Assembly (NCBI RefSeq): GCF_030272615.1
Contig: NC_081411.1
Coordinates: 835,934,136-835,998,135, forward strand
Direction: 5' to 3'
Origin: Cryptomeria japonica
Taxonomy: Eukaryota; Streptophyta; Pinopsida; Cupressales; Cupressaceae
Length of the DNA stretch: 64,000 nt
Below the pieces are notes generated by a model that saw only the letters and a list, made by a program, of their open reading frames with translations, was not told the DNA's origin and made no database searches. Positions 32,747 through 45,080 of the stretch are shown in pieces; position 1 is the stretch's first letter; every line of letters starts with the position of its first letter. A program made the position numbers and the translations under genes.

Positions 32747-34572
32747 CCAGACTGATGATAGATGGTTTTTAAGCTTAATAAGGTTTGGGTGGATACTTTC
32801 AATATTCTACCATTTATTACCTATCCAACACCCTTCAACTAAAGGACCAAAAGTTCTAATACAGGAGGAGGCATAAGGGGCCCATTCTAGGATTTCAATC
32901 AAAGATTTATCAAAAAGCCAGAGATCTTCCCAGAATTTAATTTTTCTGCCATTGCCTATTGGATTCTTCTTAGGCCTAGACCACCTTTACTTTTCGGTCT
33001 GCATACCTGATCCCAAGCCACGAGAGACATTTTTTTCTTTTCCTCAAACCTTGACTAGAGAAAATTTCTTTGAATTTTTTCAATAGCATCAACATACTTT
33101 ACTAGAATTCTGAAAAGGCTGAGGGCATAGATAGGTATGCTTTGAAGAGAAGCCTTTAGAAGTTGAAGCTTTCCAGCCTAACTTAAAAGGGCTCCTTTCC
33201 ATCCAGCTAGCTTTTTATGAAATTTGTCCACCAGGGAGCTCCAAAAAGAATCAGGAGGAGCAATGCCCAATCGGAGGCCAAGATAAGTGGTAGGAAGGTC
33301 AGCAATCCGACATTCCAGAATTCTGCTGATTCTATGTTGTCTTCTCTCTGGAGTATTGATGAAAAAAACTTCACTTTTGACCCAGTTAATGAGCTAACCA
33401 GATGCAGAGGCAAACTTGCAAAGAGTGTCCTTCAGGGTTCTAGCTTCTGAGATACTTGATTCCCCCATGACAATGGTATTGTCCACAAATTGTTGGTGAG
33501 AACAGGTATGATCAGCTGAAGAAGGTTGAAGTCCCTTAAAAGATCCTCGCATCACCATGCTTTCCATATACCTACCAAAACATTCAGCCATAATAATGAA
33601 AAGGATAGGGAAAATGGGATCCCCTTGCCTTAATCCTCTAGACACTTGGAAGAAGGGGGATGGTGATCCATTAACAAGAACATCAAAAGAGGTCAACACA
33701 TTTGGAGGAGAAGCCATAAGCTACAAGACCCTTCACAAGAAAAGACCAATCAACCTGGTCATAGGCCTTAGAGAGATCAAGCTTGAGGATGAGACCCTAT
33801 TTCTTGCCCCTTACAAGAGAATGAATATTCTCATGGACAATAATAATGGAGTCAAGAATTTGTCTTCCTGGGACAAAACCATTTTGATGATGGTTAATCA
33901 AAGAGGGAAGGACAGTCAGGATTCTAGTAGTAAGAACCTTGGAGATAATCTTATAAAATGAGTTACATAAGCTGATTGGTCTGAACTTGTCCATGGAGTC
34001 AACACCTTGGATTTTGGGAATAAGTGCAATGAAAGTGCCATTAATTTCTTTCAAAAGTCTTCAAGCCACAAAAAATTCCTTGACCTCATTGGAAACATCT
34101 TTCCCTACAATGTCCCAGAAATCTTGGAAGAAGAACATTGGGAAGCCATCTGGACCGGGAGCTTTATTGCCATCAAAGGAAAAAAACAACATTTTTTATT
34201 TCCATGATCGAAGGTATGGAAGAAAGGGAGGCATTCATCTGCTCATTAATGAGGCAAGGAATATTTTGAAGAAAGGAAGATTGAGCATCAACATCCAACC
34301 TGTGATCCCTCCTTAGAAGATCTGAGAAGTACCTTTTGGCCTCATTCCTTATCTCTTCCTCCTTAACCAGCTCCCCACTGTCCACTGCTAGTTTAGTGAT
34401 CCTATTTGCCACTTTATGTTTGATAGTCGACATATGAAAGAATCTTGCATTCCTATCTCCTTCCTTCAGCCAAGTGCATCTTGATCTCTGTTTCCAAAAA
34501 GTTTTCTCTTTAGCAATGATTTCATGGTATTTTTTAAGGGTCTCATTTTCTTTAGAAATAGACACAGTAGAG
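32747..34572 (-). pseudogene. LINE ORF2 reverse transcriptase
   Basis: Fingers at 34173-34565 (FWKQRSRCTWLKEGDRNARF) and 33797-34054 (FIALIPKIQGVDSMDKFRPI, ISLCNSFYKIISKVL). The palm is at 33394-33717: RGLRQGDPIFPILFIIMAEC, then the catalytic box FVDN where LINEs have F/Y-A/V-D-D, so the second Asp is Asn. Frames change at about 34170, 33790 and 33390. Thumb sequence to 32750 is degraded. Confidence 0.85.
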
Positions 34573-35531
34573 AAACCATCCTTCTGAATTTGGACCTATA
34601 TTTTCTTGAGGTCATCCTGGACTTTACCTTTGGCCTAAAAAATGTTCCCAAAACTGGATTTATTCTAGAGTCTTATATTGTCCTTAACACTTTTGAGTTT
34701 CTTCACAACTTTGTACATAGCAGTGCCCTCAACTTGGATATTCCACCAATTCTGAATATTAGAAGTAATATCAGGGTGATGAATCCACATTTTTTCAAAT
34801 CTAAAAGGAAAATGTCTTCTTCTATTAATAGGATCAGGAAAGAGAGTGATGGGAAAATGATCAGACCCAACCCAGATGTGAGCAGACAAAGAGCAGAAAT
34901 AATGTTTGAACCAGTCATCAGAAATAAGAGCCCTATCAAGGTGAACTTGGATAAGATCATTGTCAGTTCTCCTATTAGTCCATGTGTAATTGCATCCCTG
35001 TATCTCCACATCATTGAGAGCCTGAGTATTTATGAAATCCATAAGGGCCAACCTACTTTCAAACTGGGAGGGGCTTCCACCAAACTTTTCCTCCTCTCTC
35101 AAAGGAGTATTAAAGTCTCCCATGACCAGCCAATTGAGCTTCTTGAAACTGTCCCTAGTTTCTATAAGCTTTTTCTAGAAGGAGTTTCTAGCTTTCAAGG
35201 TGTTGGGTGCATATATGTTAGTGAGGACCCATGATGTACCATCTTTTAAATTATCAAATCTAATGCAAGAGAATTTTTTTTCTTGGATAAAAACATGACC
35301 TTTAACACTATTAAGATTCCAAATAGTAGCTATACCTCCTGAAGCACCTTCCGAGCTTCCACCACTGATACTCCCATTTTTAAAAAACTTTAGAGTTTCA
35401 ACTTTTTCTCTACTCATTTTGGTCTCTTGAATTAGAAAAACATCAGGTTTACTATCCCTTATCATATTCCTAATAATATCATGTTTATGAGGATTATTAA
35501 GTCCCCTAATATTCCAAGAAATAATCTTCAT
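34573..35531 (-). pseudogene. LINE ORF2 AP-type endonuclease
   Basis: ATG at 35531 begins MKIISWNIRGLNNPHKHDI, the start of plant L1 ORF2. Motifs in order: WNIRGLN, LIQETKM (catalytic Glu), TNIYAPN, MGDFNTPL, and GSDHFPITL (Asp-His pair), the latter two in the frame at 34665-35123. A stop or shift at about 35175 separates the halves. The key residues of this nicking domain look conserved. The start is two bases downstream of the ORF1 stop region, as is usual for ORF2. Confidence 0.85.
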
Positions 35532-35533
35532 AG

Positions 35534-36573
35534 TTACTTACCGATTCCTAACTCCTTAAGAGTTTTCTGAGTCCCATCTGCAATGTTCTTACTAGCCTCT
35601 TTGTCTCTAACTTTGTGGTTAGAGGGTTGACCTAGGGAAGAGGAAATGTACCCAACATCAACTTGAGCAATTTTGTTGGATTTCCTTAGTTGTGAAGCCA
35701 AGAGAGTGGAACCTTTCTTGTTCCTATATTTTGGTATTTTCCAGTCAGCTTCTTTCTCAAGAACCACTTCAGAATTACTGAGGAGTCTGGATATCTCATC
35801 TTCATTGCCCCATTTAGGGGTTATGGAATCATGTGATGCACTATTCACTATTTTTAAATTTTGATCTGAATCTGAAAGGTTCATGCCCAATATAGTACAT
35901 TTTTGAGCTTCTTGCATTTTGGTATTGTTCATAAATGGGGATGAGTTAGTTTTCTCTTCTTGGGAGCCAGTGATCTCCCCTTCCTTAGGTTGTTCCTCTT
36001 TATTTTGCATTTCTTTACCAATAAGAGTGTTAGCAATTACGACTTCGGCTGTATCTTTTGAGGATACAATCTTTTCTTTCAATTCCTCTATTCGGATCTG
36101 CTCTGTCACAGGGTTGTTAACTTTTGTTGAATAATTCCTCAATACTTCCTATATTGGAAGGTTGGAGATGAAAGTTGAGGAGACCACTTCCTTATTTTCC
36201 CCCAAGGGTTCAAAATAGTTGTTGTCAACAAAATCAGCTTCCTTATTTTCCCAGTTTTTAACTTGCCAAACCTTTTTTTCTGGAACCTTTTTACTTTCAC
36301 CCAGGGGTTTATTTTGCTTGAGCTCTCCTTTAGGCTTGATAGGAAAAGATTTTACCCAGTGGCCTACTTTCTTGCAATGGAAGCATGCAAAGGGGATAGA
36401 TTCATATTCTATTTGTTGTTTCCATGTCCCCAACTTTGAAACTATATCTATCTATTCCAGCATATCTGCATCATGAGCTATCCCTACACAAAACCTAGCA
36501 TGAGTGAGTCTCCTTTTAGATGTTGTGACTAGGTCTATCGAGAGGAGTTCACCAAAGGAACTTGCTATTCCTG
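35534..36573 (-). pseudogene. LINE ORF1 (DUF4283-like end and CCHC), truncated
   Basis: From the truncation at about 36573 the frame reads SSFGELLSIDLVTTSKRRLT and HARFCVGIA, matching the end of the DUF4283 domain of plant L1 ORF1. After one stop it continues with YESIPFACFHCKKVGHWVKS. The knuckle has C-X2-C-X4-H, with Phe-Pro where the last Cys is expected. The rest (35534-36142) is a Lys/Glu/Ser-rich low-complexity tail. ORF1 proteins bind LINE RNA. Confidence 0.8.
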
Positions 36574-36588
36574 AGAAAATTGCTTTGT
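36574..36588. repeat. LINE target-site duplication, right copy
   Basis: GAAAATTGCTTTGTT, identical to 30424-30438. Confidence 0.75.
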
Positions 36589-37579
36589 TTGTCAAATTCA
36601 ATTTCTTCATTATCTTGTTCAATTTACAAATCAAATTCACAAAATTAAGAGGTTAATTGTCAAAACCCTAATTTATAAAAATCATCTTGAAATTGTGCAA
36701 AAACTGAATTTCCATTTAATTTTCAGATTTGTGATTGTTTTCAGACTTATCTTCTGTCCTAAAATTCAAATTTTCAATTTCCCTCCTTTTTCAAAATTCA
36801 AAATTTGAAAAATTAAGTGGTTAGGTTCTCAAACCCTAATTTTTAAATTTAATTGGATTTTGTGCAAATTTCAATCAATTTCAATCAATTTTAGTTTTCT
36901 AAACATTTTTCAAGGTGTCCATATCCATTAGGTTTGACCCTTTCAAATTTTCATTCCAATTCCTCCTTTTTTTTTCAAAACCATAATTGGGTCCTATTTT
37001 CCCATTCAAACCTTCATTTCACCTATATAGAGATCGTAAAATTCACCAATTTTTGGAGGTTCTCTTTAAAATCATCGTAACTTTCATCCTTAAAAATTTA
37101 AAAAAAAGTTGGTTGAACCGTGTGCACTTTCAACACAATCCCTGGCTTTTTTCTTGAAATTTCAGGAGACGGTTATGACTGTATTTAATAGCTTAAATCC
37201 AGAAAATTGGTTGATTTTGTCGATTTTTGATCCCTCTAAAATAAAAAATACCTTCCAATTTCAACATTTCAAATTTCAAGAAATTTTTTAAAATTAATTG
37301 TTTAATTATAATTTGCCCTAATTTAAAAAAAATTGTTTTTCTAAATTTTAAAATTAAGTGGTATCCCCTTGGCCCTAATTTTAAAATTCCAGTTTCCTTT
37401 CATTTATCATCACAATTTTTTTGGACATTGTGTTATTTTCTTCTTCCAACAAAGTCAAATTGTTTAATCATTATTTTCTCAAATTTTTCATTATTCATTT
37501 TTTGTACACTTTGTTCCTATAATTCAAAATTCAAATTCAAAATTTCCAATTTTCCCTCTAGTGCATGAGTTTCACCACT
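36589..37579 (+). other. G3 5' leader, part after the LINE
   Basis: Very A/T-rich with repeated caaaaccctaattt and ttcaaaattcaaaattt words. No coding frame recognised. Confidence 0.65.
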
Positions 37580-39520
37580 ATCAGTCCTACCTACACTATC
37601 CCTGTTAGAGGAAGCATTAGAATTAAGGCTTCTCAAGGTTCACTTAGCTATCCTACTCATGTCACTATCTAATTCTTCTTTAATGAGGGTAATGCTAATT
37701 CTTCCCATCCTACTCATGTCACTATCTATCCAATTGATGAATCCCATGATGAACAAGAAGATGCTTTGACTAGAGTTTCCATAGATCAAATTTTAAAATT
37801 GGACAATCAATTTGATAACTTTCAACACTGGATGTCCCAAGAATACCCTAATAGTGAAGTTCTTCTATTAATTGAAGGCCTTAAACGCATGATTCAAAGT
37901 GATAAGAATGAAATTGATATATTACGTGACATTGCTCATATTGTTGATTCTAATGTCATGCCTATAAAGAGTTGTGCTGAGAACTTAGGTTATTCACAAC
38001 CTTCAAATCAAATCAATCATTATATTCTTTTGTCTACTCCAATGGCTAGTATTCCTACCTTCACTTCAAACATCATAGATACATCAACTCAAAATGTCAT
38101 TCCTACAACAATTGGTCATGGGGACAATCCCTCTTCTTCATTTAATCCTCCATCTTTACCTATGTCTTCCATAAGTATTCCTAATATCCCTCAACCAATC
38201 AATGTGACACAAGGGGGAAATTCATTCAACAATTTTATTCCTCCTTTAAGCATCCCATTTCCTACTCAATCATCGCCTATGCCTACTTATCACAATTTAC
38301 CACCACCTTATTCTCAATCCATGCCTTCCTTCAATAACATCACACCACCTTCTCAATCAAACATGTCCAACATCAATTCATCTATCGAAGCAACCATTAA
38401 CAATCTTGCTCAAATCGTGTCTTCCTTACAACACAAATTGCTTCCATGAGTCAATCCAAGTTTAGTGTGCCCACATTTGATGTTGTGAGCCCACTTTCTC
38501 TTGATATTGTTAAATCCATCCAACCTAAGCATGTTGAGGTCCCTCAATTAGAACTCTATAATGGAAAAGGTGATCCTCAAACATTTCAAACCTTGTGTAC
38601 TGATTTTGCTTATGATCAAAGATTACTTGAAAAATTGTTTACAAGAACACTAAGAGATAAGGCTTTACAATGGTATTTCTCTTTGGCTTCTTATTCTATC
38701 ACTTCTTTTCAACAATTATAAAATTCTTTTATTCAACAATTTCAAAACAACATTGGTCATACTATCACTTTTACTAATTTAATGCATTGTAAACAAGGTG
38801 TTAAAGAAAAAGTGACTGATTTCATTGATAGATATAAGCATTTGTGTGCTCAAATTTCTTTTCCTGTACCTGATAATGATATTCAAAGAATTTTCATTTC
38901 TAATTTGCAAAAGGATATAAGGGAAAAGCTTCTTTTGTTTGAATTTACTTCCTTTTCACAGTTGTGCGTAACACTCCACAATTATCAACTTATCAACTGG
39001 CTATGAGTCAAATGGAGAAATCTACTCCTATGGCTCCAAGTGATAAGGAGGAGAGTGTTCAAAAACTATTTGTGAAGTTCAAACCAACAAAAAACTTCAT
39101 CAAGTTCAATGATACAATCAACAACAACAATGTGAATGCTACAAAAGGTGTGCCTCCTATTTCTAAATTCTTTAAAAGAGAAAAGACAATTTACTCCTTT
39201 AAATGAATCTTTACATAGTATTATGTTTCAGTTGTTACAAAGAAATGTGATCAAACTTTCCCCTATCAAACCAGGTGACCCATCTAAGCTTGCATCCCCT
39301 TATTTTGATAGCAATTCCTTTTGTCAATTTCATTGTCAGCCTAGTCATGATACTGAGAAATGTTTTGCATTGAGAAGTAAGATTCAAGATTTGATTGATA
39401 ATAATACTATATCCATGATAGGTGTGAATGATGAGGGAAATGATTCAGTAGCTCCTCCTAATCAAAATTATAAGAATTTCACTGATCCTTTGCCTTCTCA
39501 TACCTCTAATGTGACTTAGA
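37580..39520 (+). pseudogene. G3 gag
   Basis: The frame at 37766-38449 opens with RVSIDQILKLDNQFDNFQHW, then a Pro/Ser/Asn-rich linker. The frame at 38446-38721 overlaps it by four bases (ATGA) and holds the Retrotrans_gag capsid: VPQLELYNGKGDPQTFQTLC, then RDKALQWYFSL. Capsid continues after a stop (HCKQGVKEKVTDFIDRYKHL). The last piece (39136-39519) carries the knuckle-like CQFHCQPSHDTEKC followed by LRSKIQDLID. A 22-bp segment is repeated near 37648 and 37707 (tcctactcatgtcactatct), a small duplication in the N-terminal region. Stops and shifts break the reading. Confidence 0.82.
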
Positions 39521-39599
39521 CTGAAAATACCTCTTTCTCTCCTTCTCATCTTAATACCACAACTCCGAATTTGGTGAACATGGTATAGAAAAAAAAGAC

Positions 39600-40020
39600 A
39601 CCTAAGGATCCTTGTATTACATTTGACCCTAGTGAGACCATTAGGGTACTTGATGGGCCTTTATAAATAGTTGCGAAGGTTAAAAACATACCTTACCATG
39701 GTGCTCTTGTTTATCCCTCTTGCATTGTTAACGTTATCACTGAGGAATATCTCTTCACTTTACAATTGCATAAACCGATCTATGATGAATCTAATATGGT
39801 TGTGAAGTTATTTGATGTATTCTCTTGTCTAACCATTGGTTCTATCACCCTTCCTGTTGAAGTTCACATCAAATCTATTGATGTCCACTTTGTTATCATT
39901 CCCTCTTCCAAGCAATTTCGTGTGAAGTTGGGCTACCCTTGGCTATCTTCTAGGAAGGTTGTTGCTTCTCCAATTCATAAGTGTTTTAAATTTCCTCACA
40001 ATAGAGAAAGCATCTATTAA
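39600..40020 (+). pseudogene. G3 retropepsin-like region
   Basis: Reads KNIPYHGALVYPSCIVNVIT, then VFSCLTIGSITLPVEVHI and KLGYPWLSS. The fold pattern is that of Gypsy proteases, but the Asp of the active-site loop (family pattern V-D-x-G-S-S-V-N-V-I) is Tyr at 39712-39714. Stops occur at about 39590 and 39666. A further 380 bp to the C2 junction are stop-rich and Pro-rich with no domain seen. Confidence 0.65.
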
Positions 40021-40404
40021 CCACAACTTGTTTTGACCATCGAAAAGAAGCCTAGGTGTTCCTATTGATCTCTTTTGGCCTAAGCAATTTCAATCTCTTC
40101 CACACAGGAGCGATGCTCTTTTTAAATCTTATAAAAAATGGAAGAGAAATATGAACTTATCTTTGAGTTAACCTAGATCCCCAACACTTGACATTCCCAT
40201 CCTTCTTGAAGATGAAATCCTTCCCCTAACGGACAGGACTAATCTTCCTCCTAAGGAAAATTATAAACCTATTCCTATGGATATGACTATGCCTTCTCCT
40301 AAGAAGAACAACGATATTCCACCTAAGGTTAGACCTATACCATCTCCCCATGATGGACCTAGTCTCCTTCCCACACCTAATAGTCCTCCTTTATATGGTG
40401 CAAT

Positions 40405-41927
40405 TGTCAGATAGATGAGAGGGGGGATGAATCATATAACCTCAATCAATTTACTCTAATCAGATTCAACCTCGATAGCATTTACTTGATATGCAACTTA
40501 TGACTGTAAATCATTCAAACTCATAAATAGATAAACATGAAACATTAAATCACACTTGACACTAGATTTAACATGGAAACCCTAATAGGGAAAAACCACT
40601 GTGGGATTTTAGACCCATAAGAAAATATACTCTTCTAGAGTATGCTCAGTTAAAAGAAAATCCTGTTAAAGATTACATACACATTTCTAGATGTGACCTG
40701 GTCAAGGGATATCCCTCAGATCTATTAGAATCTTCACTTTGTTAGAAGTGACCTTGTCAAAGGATTTCAAACACTCATTCAGAATGTTACCTTCCAAGAG
40801 GGTTTACAAATAAGACTGTTAAGTCCACTCAGTTAAGAGATTTCCTGTCACTTACAAACATAAATTATAGTAATAAAATATATCTGTAACTTCACATCTA
40901 AAATGTTAAAGCAGATACTATGTTCTCAATATGCTCAAGATAATCTTGTCATAAGATTTATCTTGCTCCTTGCTGGGCTTCTCAATCTGTTCTTCAATCA
41001 GATCTTCAATCTTCTATACTCGGTAAATCACCTCTGTAGCATCACTATGCTTCAGTTTTCCCACGTCCTTGTTCAACAACATTACTCTTTATTTATAAGC
41101 AATTCTTGACCGCTTAATCTCCTTAATCACATTTCCCATGGTTAATCTTAGCCATAATATCTTTAAACTTGACTAGGTTCATTGTATCATTCGATCTAAA
41201 AAATGTTTTATCTTGCCTTGAAACTTGTATCCTTCCTTGGTAATTGTGCTTGGTTAGGACCATTCAATCTGTGCTATAGATCTTACTCTTGAAATTTAAT
41301 TGTCATTGATCCTTAACAAACTTCTTGCATGACATTCCTATCTTCAATAAACCTCCAGATCATTGGCATCCTTCATTAAATAATGTATACACTTTATTTA
41401 AAGCATTCTGTTACTGCTCGGTTGATACTCGATTAATACTAAACTTTACTTAGTAGACATTCTCTTCTCGGTGACTTTTTTCATTCATTAATCAACATCG
41501 GTAACCTTGGAGTTTACCGAGTAGCTCCTTGCTTGGTAAAATAGAACAATATCAAACCTTTACTCATTCTATTACATGAATTCTTTTCCCCTTCTTGTTC
41601 AGTGTTTGAATACATATATATAGGATATAAAAACAATCAAAACATCATAATCTCATCACTATCAAACTCGGTAATAGTTGCCCATTGAATAATTTATTAC
41701 TCCCCCTCATTTTCACATTCTTTTTGTGTCAAATCCTGACATCTTTATACTCATCAAAACATACCTTTTAAGATATGGCAACATCATACTGAATCAGAAA
41801 ATCAATTGCTTGACATCAATGACAAAATAATAATATTAAGATAGTAATCATCCTTTATCAATTATATGATTCATCTCCAACAACCTTCTTAATATCATCA
41901 ACCATCAAACTTATTGTAATTCCAACA
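40405..41927 (-). repeat. C2 3' LTR
   Basis: From TGTCAGATAGATGAG to TAATTCCAACA on the + strand (TG...CA). In element sense it begins TGTTGGAATTAC after AAAGGGGGAGAT and ends CCCCCTCTCATCTATCTGACA, both typical of Copia LTRs. No partner LTR is in the window. Confidence 0.8.
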
Positions 41928-41943
41928 ATCTCCCCCTTTGGCA
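41928..41943 (-). other. C2 polypurine tract
   Basis: Minus-strand GCCAAAGGGGGAGAT abuts the LTR. Two further purine runs of the same type lie upstream in element sense, at about 42068-42082 (TCAAAGGGGGAGAAG) and 42117-42128. Such repeated tracts are common in this Copia type. Confidence 0.8.
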
Positions 41944-42300
41944 TTGATGGCAATACCAACTTGATTTATTCCAATTGATTTCAATTGATTCAAACTGCTA
42001 TTCTTCTCTTGTTATCCTTGAGTTGTAAACAATCATCTCCCTATTGTAACATTTTCCTATTTGATAATCTTCTCCCCCTTTGACAACAATGCCAAAAGCA
42101 AGAGTGATCCATAATTACTCCCCCTGTGAAGTAATTTCCTTGCAGTTTAAACATATACAAATGTATCTCGATCAGAGCAACTTGTCTTCATTCACTATAT
42201 CCTGCACAACTTTAGACATCCTTCTAAAGTGTGTAAATCAACATCAACTTACAAATAGTATTCTTTGGAGTCATAGAATTGATGTTGTCACCAAACTCTG
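41944..42300 (-). other. C2 region between RNase H stop and PPT
   Basis: About 360 bp, stop-rich, with two extra polypurine runs and no domain. It looks like a 3' extension of the frame seen in some Copia lineages, but degraded. Confidence 0.5.
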
Positions 42301-43690
42301 TCAGTGACTGCTAGATAAGGGTAGGACCCCTAACTTACGTCTGAGATACTCAAAAGTGTCCCTTGGTAGTGGCTTTGTGAAGATGTCTACAATTTGTTCT
42401 TTTGTGCTAACATATTCCAGCACAACATTCTTTTCTTGAACTTCTTCTCTAAGATAATGATACTTTATAGAGATATGTTTTGTCTTAGAGTACATTACTG
42501 GATTCTTTGAAATGTTAATAGCACTTGTATTATCACAAAATATAGTTACTGGCCCGGTAACTATCTCATTCATTCCTTCCAACAATTGTTTGATCCATGC
42601 TATATTGGTACAATTCAATGCTGTAGCGACATATTCAGCTTCAACTATTGACTGTGAAATGCATCCTTGTTTCTTGCTAAGCCAACTTACTAGTCTTTCT
42701 CCCAAAAAGAAAGCTCCACCGCTTGTGCTTTTCTTGTCATCAATATTTCCTACCCAATCAATGTCAGTATAGACTTTTAAGTCAAAATCATTCCTCTTTT
42801 CATATAGTAGACCATAATCTTCAGTGCCTCTCAAATATCTAAAAATTCTCTTGACTGCTGTCATATGAGTTTCTTTGGGATCTGCAGAAAATCTTGCAGC
42901 TATACCTACTGCATGTGCTATATCAAGCCTGCTGTGAACTACATATTGCAACTTTCCAATCATAGATTGGTAAAGTGTCTCATCAACAGATGAATATTCA
43001 TCATTCTTTGATAGTTTACAATTAGTAGTCATAGGAGTACTTACAGGTTTAGAATCCTCCATTCCAAATTTCTTCAAGATTTCCTTTATATACTTGGATT
43101 GAGTAATGAAAATCCCATTTTTCATTTGCAGTTTTTGTAAACCTATAAAATACTTTATCTCACTGATTAATGACATCTCAAATTCTTTGCACATTTCATT
43201 TCCAAAGTTCTTACATAAATAGACATTTCCACAAAAAATAATATCATCAACAAATATGGCTGACATCAATATTCCATTCTCATCATTCTTCATATACATG
43301 TTGTTCTCACTAGTCCTTATAAATCGAATCTTTATTAAGTAAGAGTGCAACCTTTCATACCATGCTTTAGGTGCTTGCTTTAGACCATATAAAGCTTTGT
43401 TCAACTTACATACCTGATCTTTATTCTTCTCTTCAGTAAATCCTTTAGGTTGTTCAATATAGACTTCTTCTTCTAGTATACCATTCAAAAATGTAGATTT
43501 AACATCCATTTGATATACCTTGAAATTTTTGTAAGCAACATATGCCAACAATGTTCTTACACCTTCAAGTCTTTCTACAGGTGCAAAAGTCTCTCCATAG
43601 TCTATTCCTTCTTCTTGAGCATAACCTTTGCAAACTAACCTCGCTTTATTCCGAATGACCTCACCTTTTTCATTTAGCTTATTCCTAAAA
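42301..43690 (-). CDS. C2 reverse transcriptase and RNase H (416-codon open frame plus N-terminal end)
   Basis: The frame from 43551 to the stop at 42301 is open. Palm: [12 protein letters not shown] (D16), [23 protein letters not shown] (D102, D103). RNase [20 protein letters not shown] (D263), VEAEYVA (E304), FCDNTSA (D340), TKHI. All catalytic acids are present. The N-terminal RT end (43552-43690) is in another frame, so one frameshift separates it from the start of RT. It would make cDNA from C2 RNA. This is the least damaged enzyme in the window, pointing to a fairly recent insertion. Confidence 0.9.
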
Positions 43691-45080
43691 AATCCACTTT
43701 GTATCGATTACATTTTTCTCTTCTAGTCTTGGAACCAGTGTCCATGTTTCATTTTTCCTAATTTGATCAATCTCTTCTATCATAGCATTTACCCAATCTT
43801 CATTATTTAATGCCTCTTTTACTATGCTTGGTTCAAATTTGGATATCAGACATGTGTTATGTCTCAGTTTGTTTCTTGTCATCACTGGAGCATCCTTATC
43901 TCCTATAATCTGACTTGATGCATGATTTCTTCTAACATATTTTGCTAATATAGGCTTGGTAGGCTCTATATGATCTTCTTCATCACTTAGTAACTGAGTA
44001 TTTTCTTCATTGGCTTTCTCGGTAAAACTTATCAGTTGTACACATACAAACTCTTCATAATCTTCTAGTTCTTTGGAGTTTCCTTCATCATTTCTTTCTG
44101 CAAATTCATCAATTTTCACATTTGCACTTTCCACAATTTTGTTAGATGATTTGATCAGACATTTAAATGCTTTACTCCTAGAGAAATAACAAAGAAATGT
44201 TCCTTCCTCACTTTTCCGATCAAATTTTCCATTTCTATCATCTTTGTGAACATAACATCTACTTCCGAATATTTTAAAATAACTTACATTTGGTTTCTTG
44301 TCATACTAGATTTCATAAGGTTGCTTCATGGTTCCTTTCTTCAGTTGTACTCATTTCAAGGTGTAAATTGCAATGCTTATTGCTTCTCTCCAAAATATTT
44401 GAGGTACTCTCTTTTCTATCATCAAAGTTTTGGCATAGTCTACAATTAATCTGTTCCTTCTTTTAGCTATTCCATTTTGCTGTGGTGTCCTTGGTGCTGA
44501 TAGTTGTCTCTTTATACCATGATCATTGCAAAATAAGTTAAATTCATCATAAATGAATTCTCCTTCTCTATCAGATCTAAGACATTTCAACTATCTTCCT
44601 ATTTCTTTTCAACTCTTGCCTTATACCATTTGAACATTTGAAAAGCTTTTGATTTCTCTTTTAGAAATATAACTCACATCATCCTTGAGTAATCATCCAC
44701 AAATAATATGAAGTATTTATCACCATAGTAACTTTGAACTTTCATAGGACCACAAAGATCAGTGTGTATAAGATCTAAAATTCCTTTAGAAGTGTAAGAC
44801 TTACTTGTAAAGCTTGATTTTGTCATCTTACACATCTGGCATCCTCGACATATTGCATTCTCAGGTTTTTCCAAGCTCGATAGACCTCTTACATGATGCT
44901 TCTTACTTATCTTGATCAGATTATCAAAATTTACATGACAAAACCTTTTATGCCATAACCAGGTATCTTCTATTTTTGCATATAGACAATTGTTCCGAGT
45001 TGAGTCAAGGTCAAATGTATTACCTCTTCTTTGAGTCCTAGTAGCAGGCAACTTTCCATGTTTGTCATGAACTTTGACAA
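43685..45080 (-). pseudogene. C2 integrase and RT N-terminus
   Basis: The pre-integrase finger (44674-45051) reads WHKRFCHVNFDNL and CRGCQMCK. Core: IHTDLCGPM (first Asp), LRSDREGEF (second Asp, where LRSDNGGEF is usual), PQQNGIAKRRNR, where the catalytic Glu of NGIAERRNR is Lys. The frame at 44351-44590 is cut by stops on both sides. The segment at 43685-44134 is the variable acidic linker followed by the RT beginning ([27 protein letters not shown]). Confidence 0.88.

Larger units (their letters stand above)
30439..36573 (-). mobile_element. L1-type LINE (with RNase H), 5'-truncated, in the leader of G3
   Basis: Non-LTR retrotransposon on the minus strand: partial ORF1 with CCHC knuckle, ORF2 with AP endonuclease, RT, zf-RVT and RNase H, then an extra repeat-bearing frame and a 3' UTR. 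The 15-bp duplications at 30424 and 36574 give the ends. The 5' end falls inside the ORF1 DUF4283-like region, as in typical 5' truncation. No poly(A) (poly-T on +) is seen at the 3' end. Frames are broken several times and the RT active site is altered. Confidence 0.85.
29041..40404 (+). mobile_element. G3: Ty3/Gypsy element inserted in the RT of C1, 5' half only
   Basis: A + strand element with 5' LTR, PBS, long leader, gag and protease. The leader is interrupted by a LINE (30439-36573) and the element is cut at 40404 by the LTR of C2. No RT, integrase or 3' LTR is seen in the window. The break of C1 at 29040 falls inside an RT codon series, giving a clear insertion point. Its Gypsy subgroup cannot be named without RT. 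Confidence 0.8.

Noticed and set aside
34524-35234. 236-codon + strand frame opposite the LINE endonuclease
   Set aside because: Shadow of the minus-strand ORF2. The minus frame has endonuclease motifs and this one has none.
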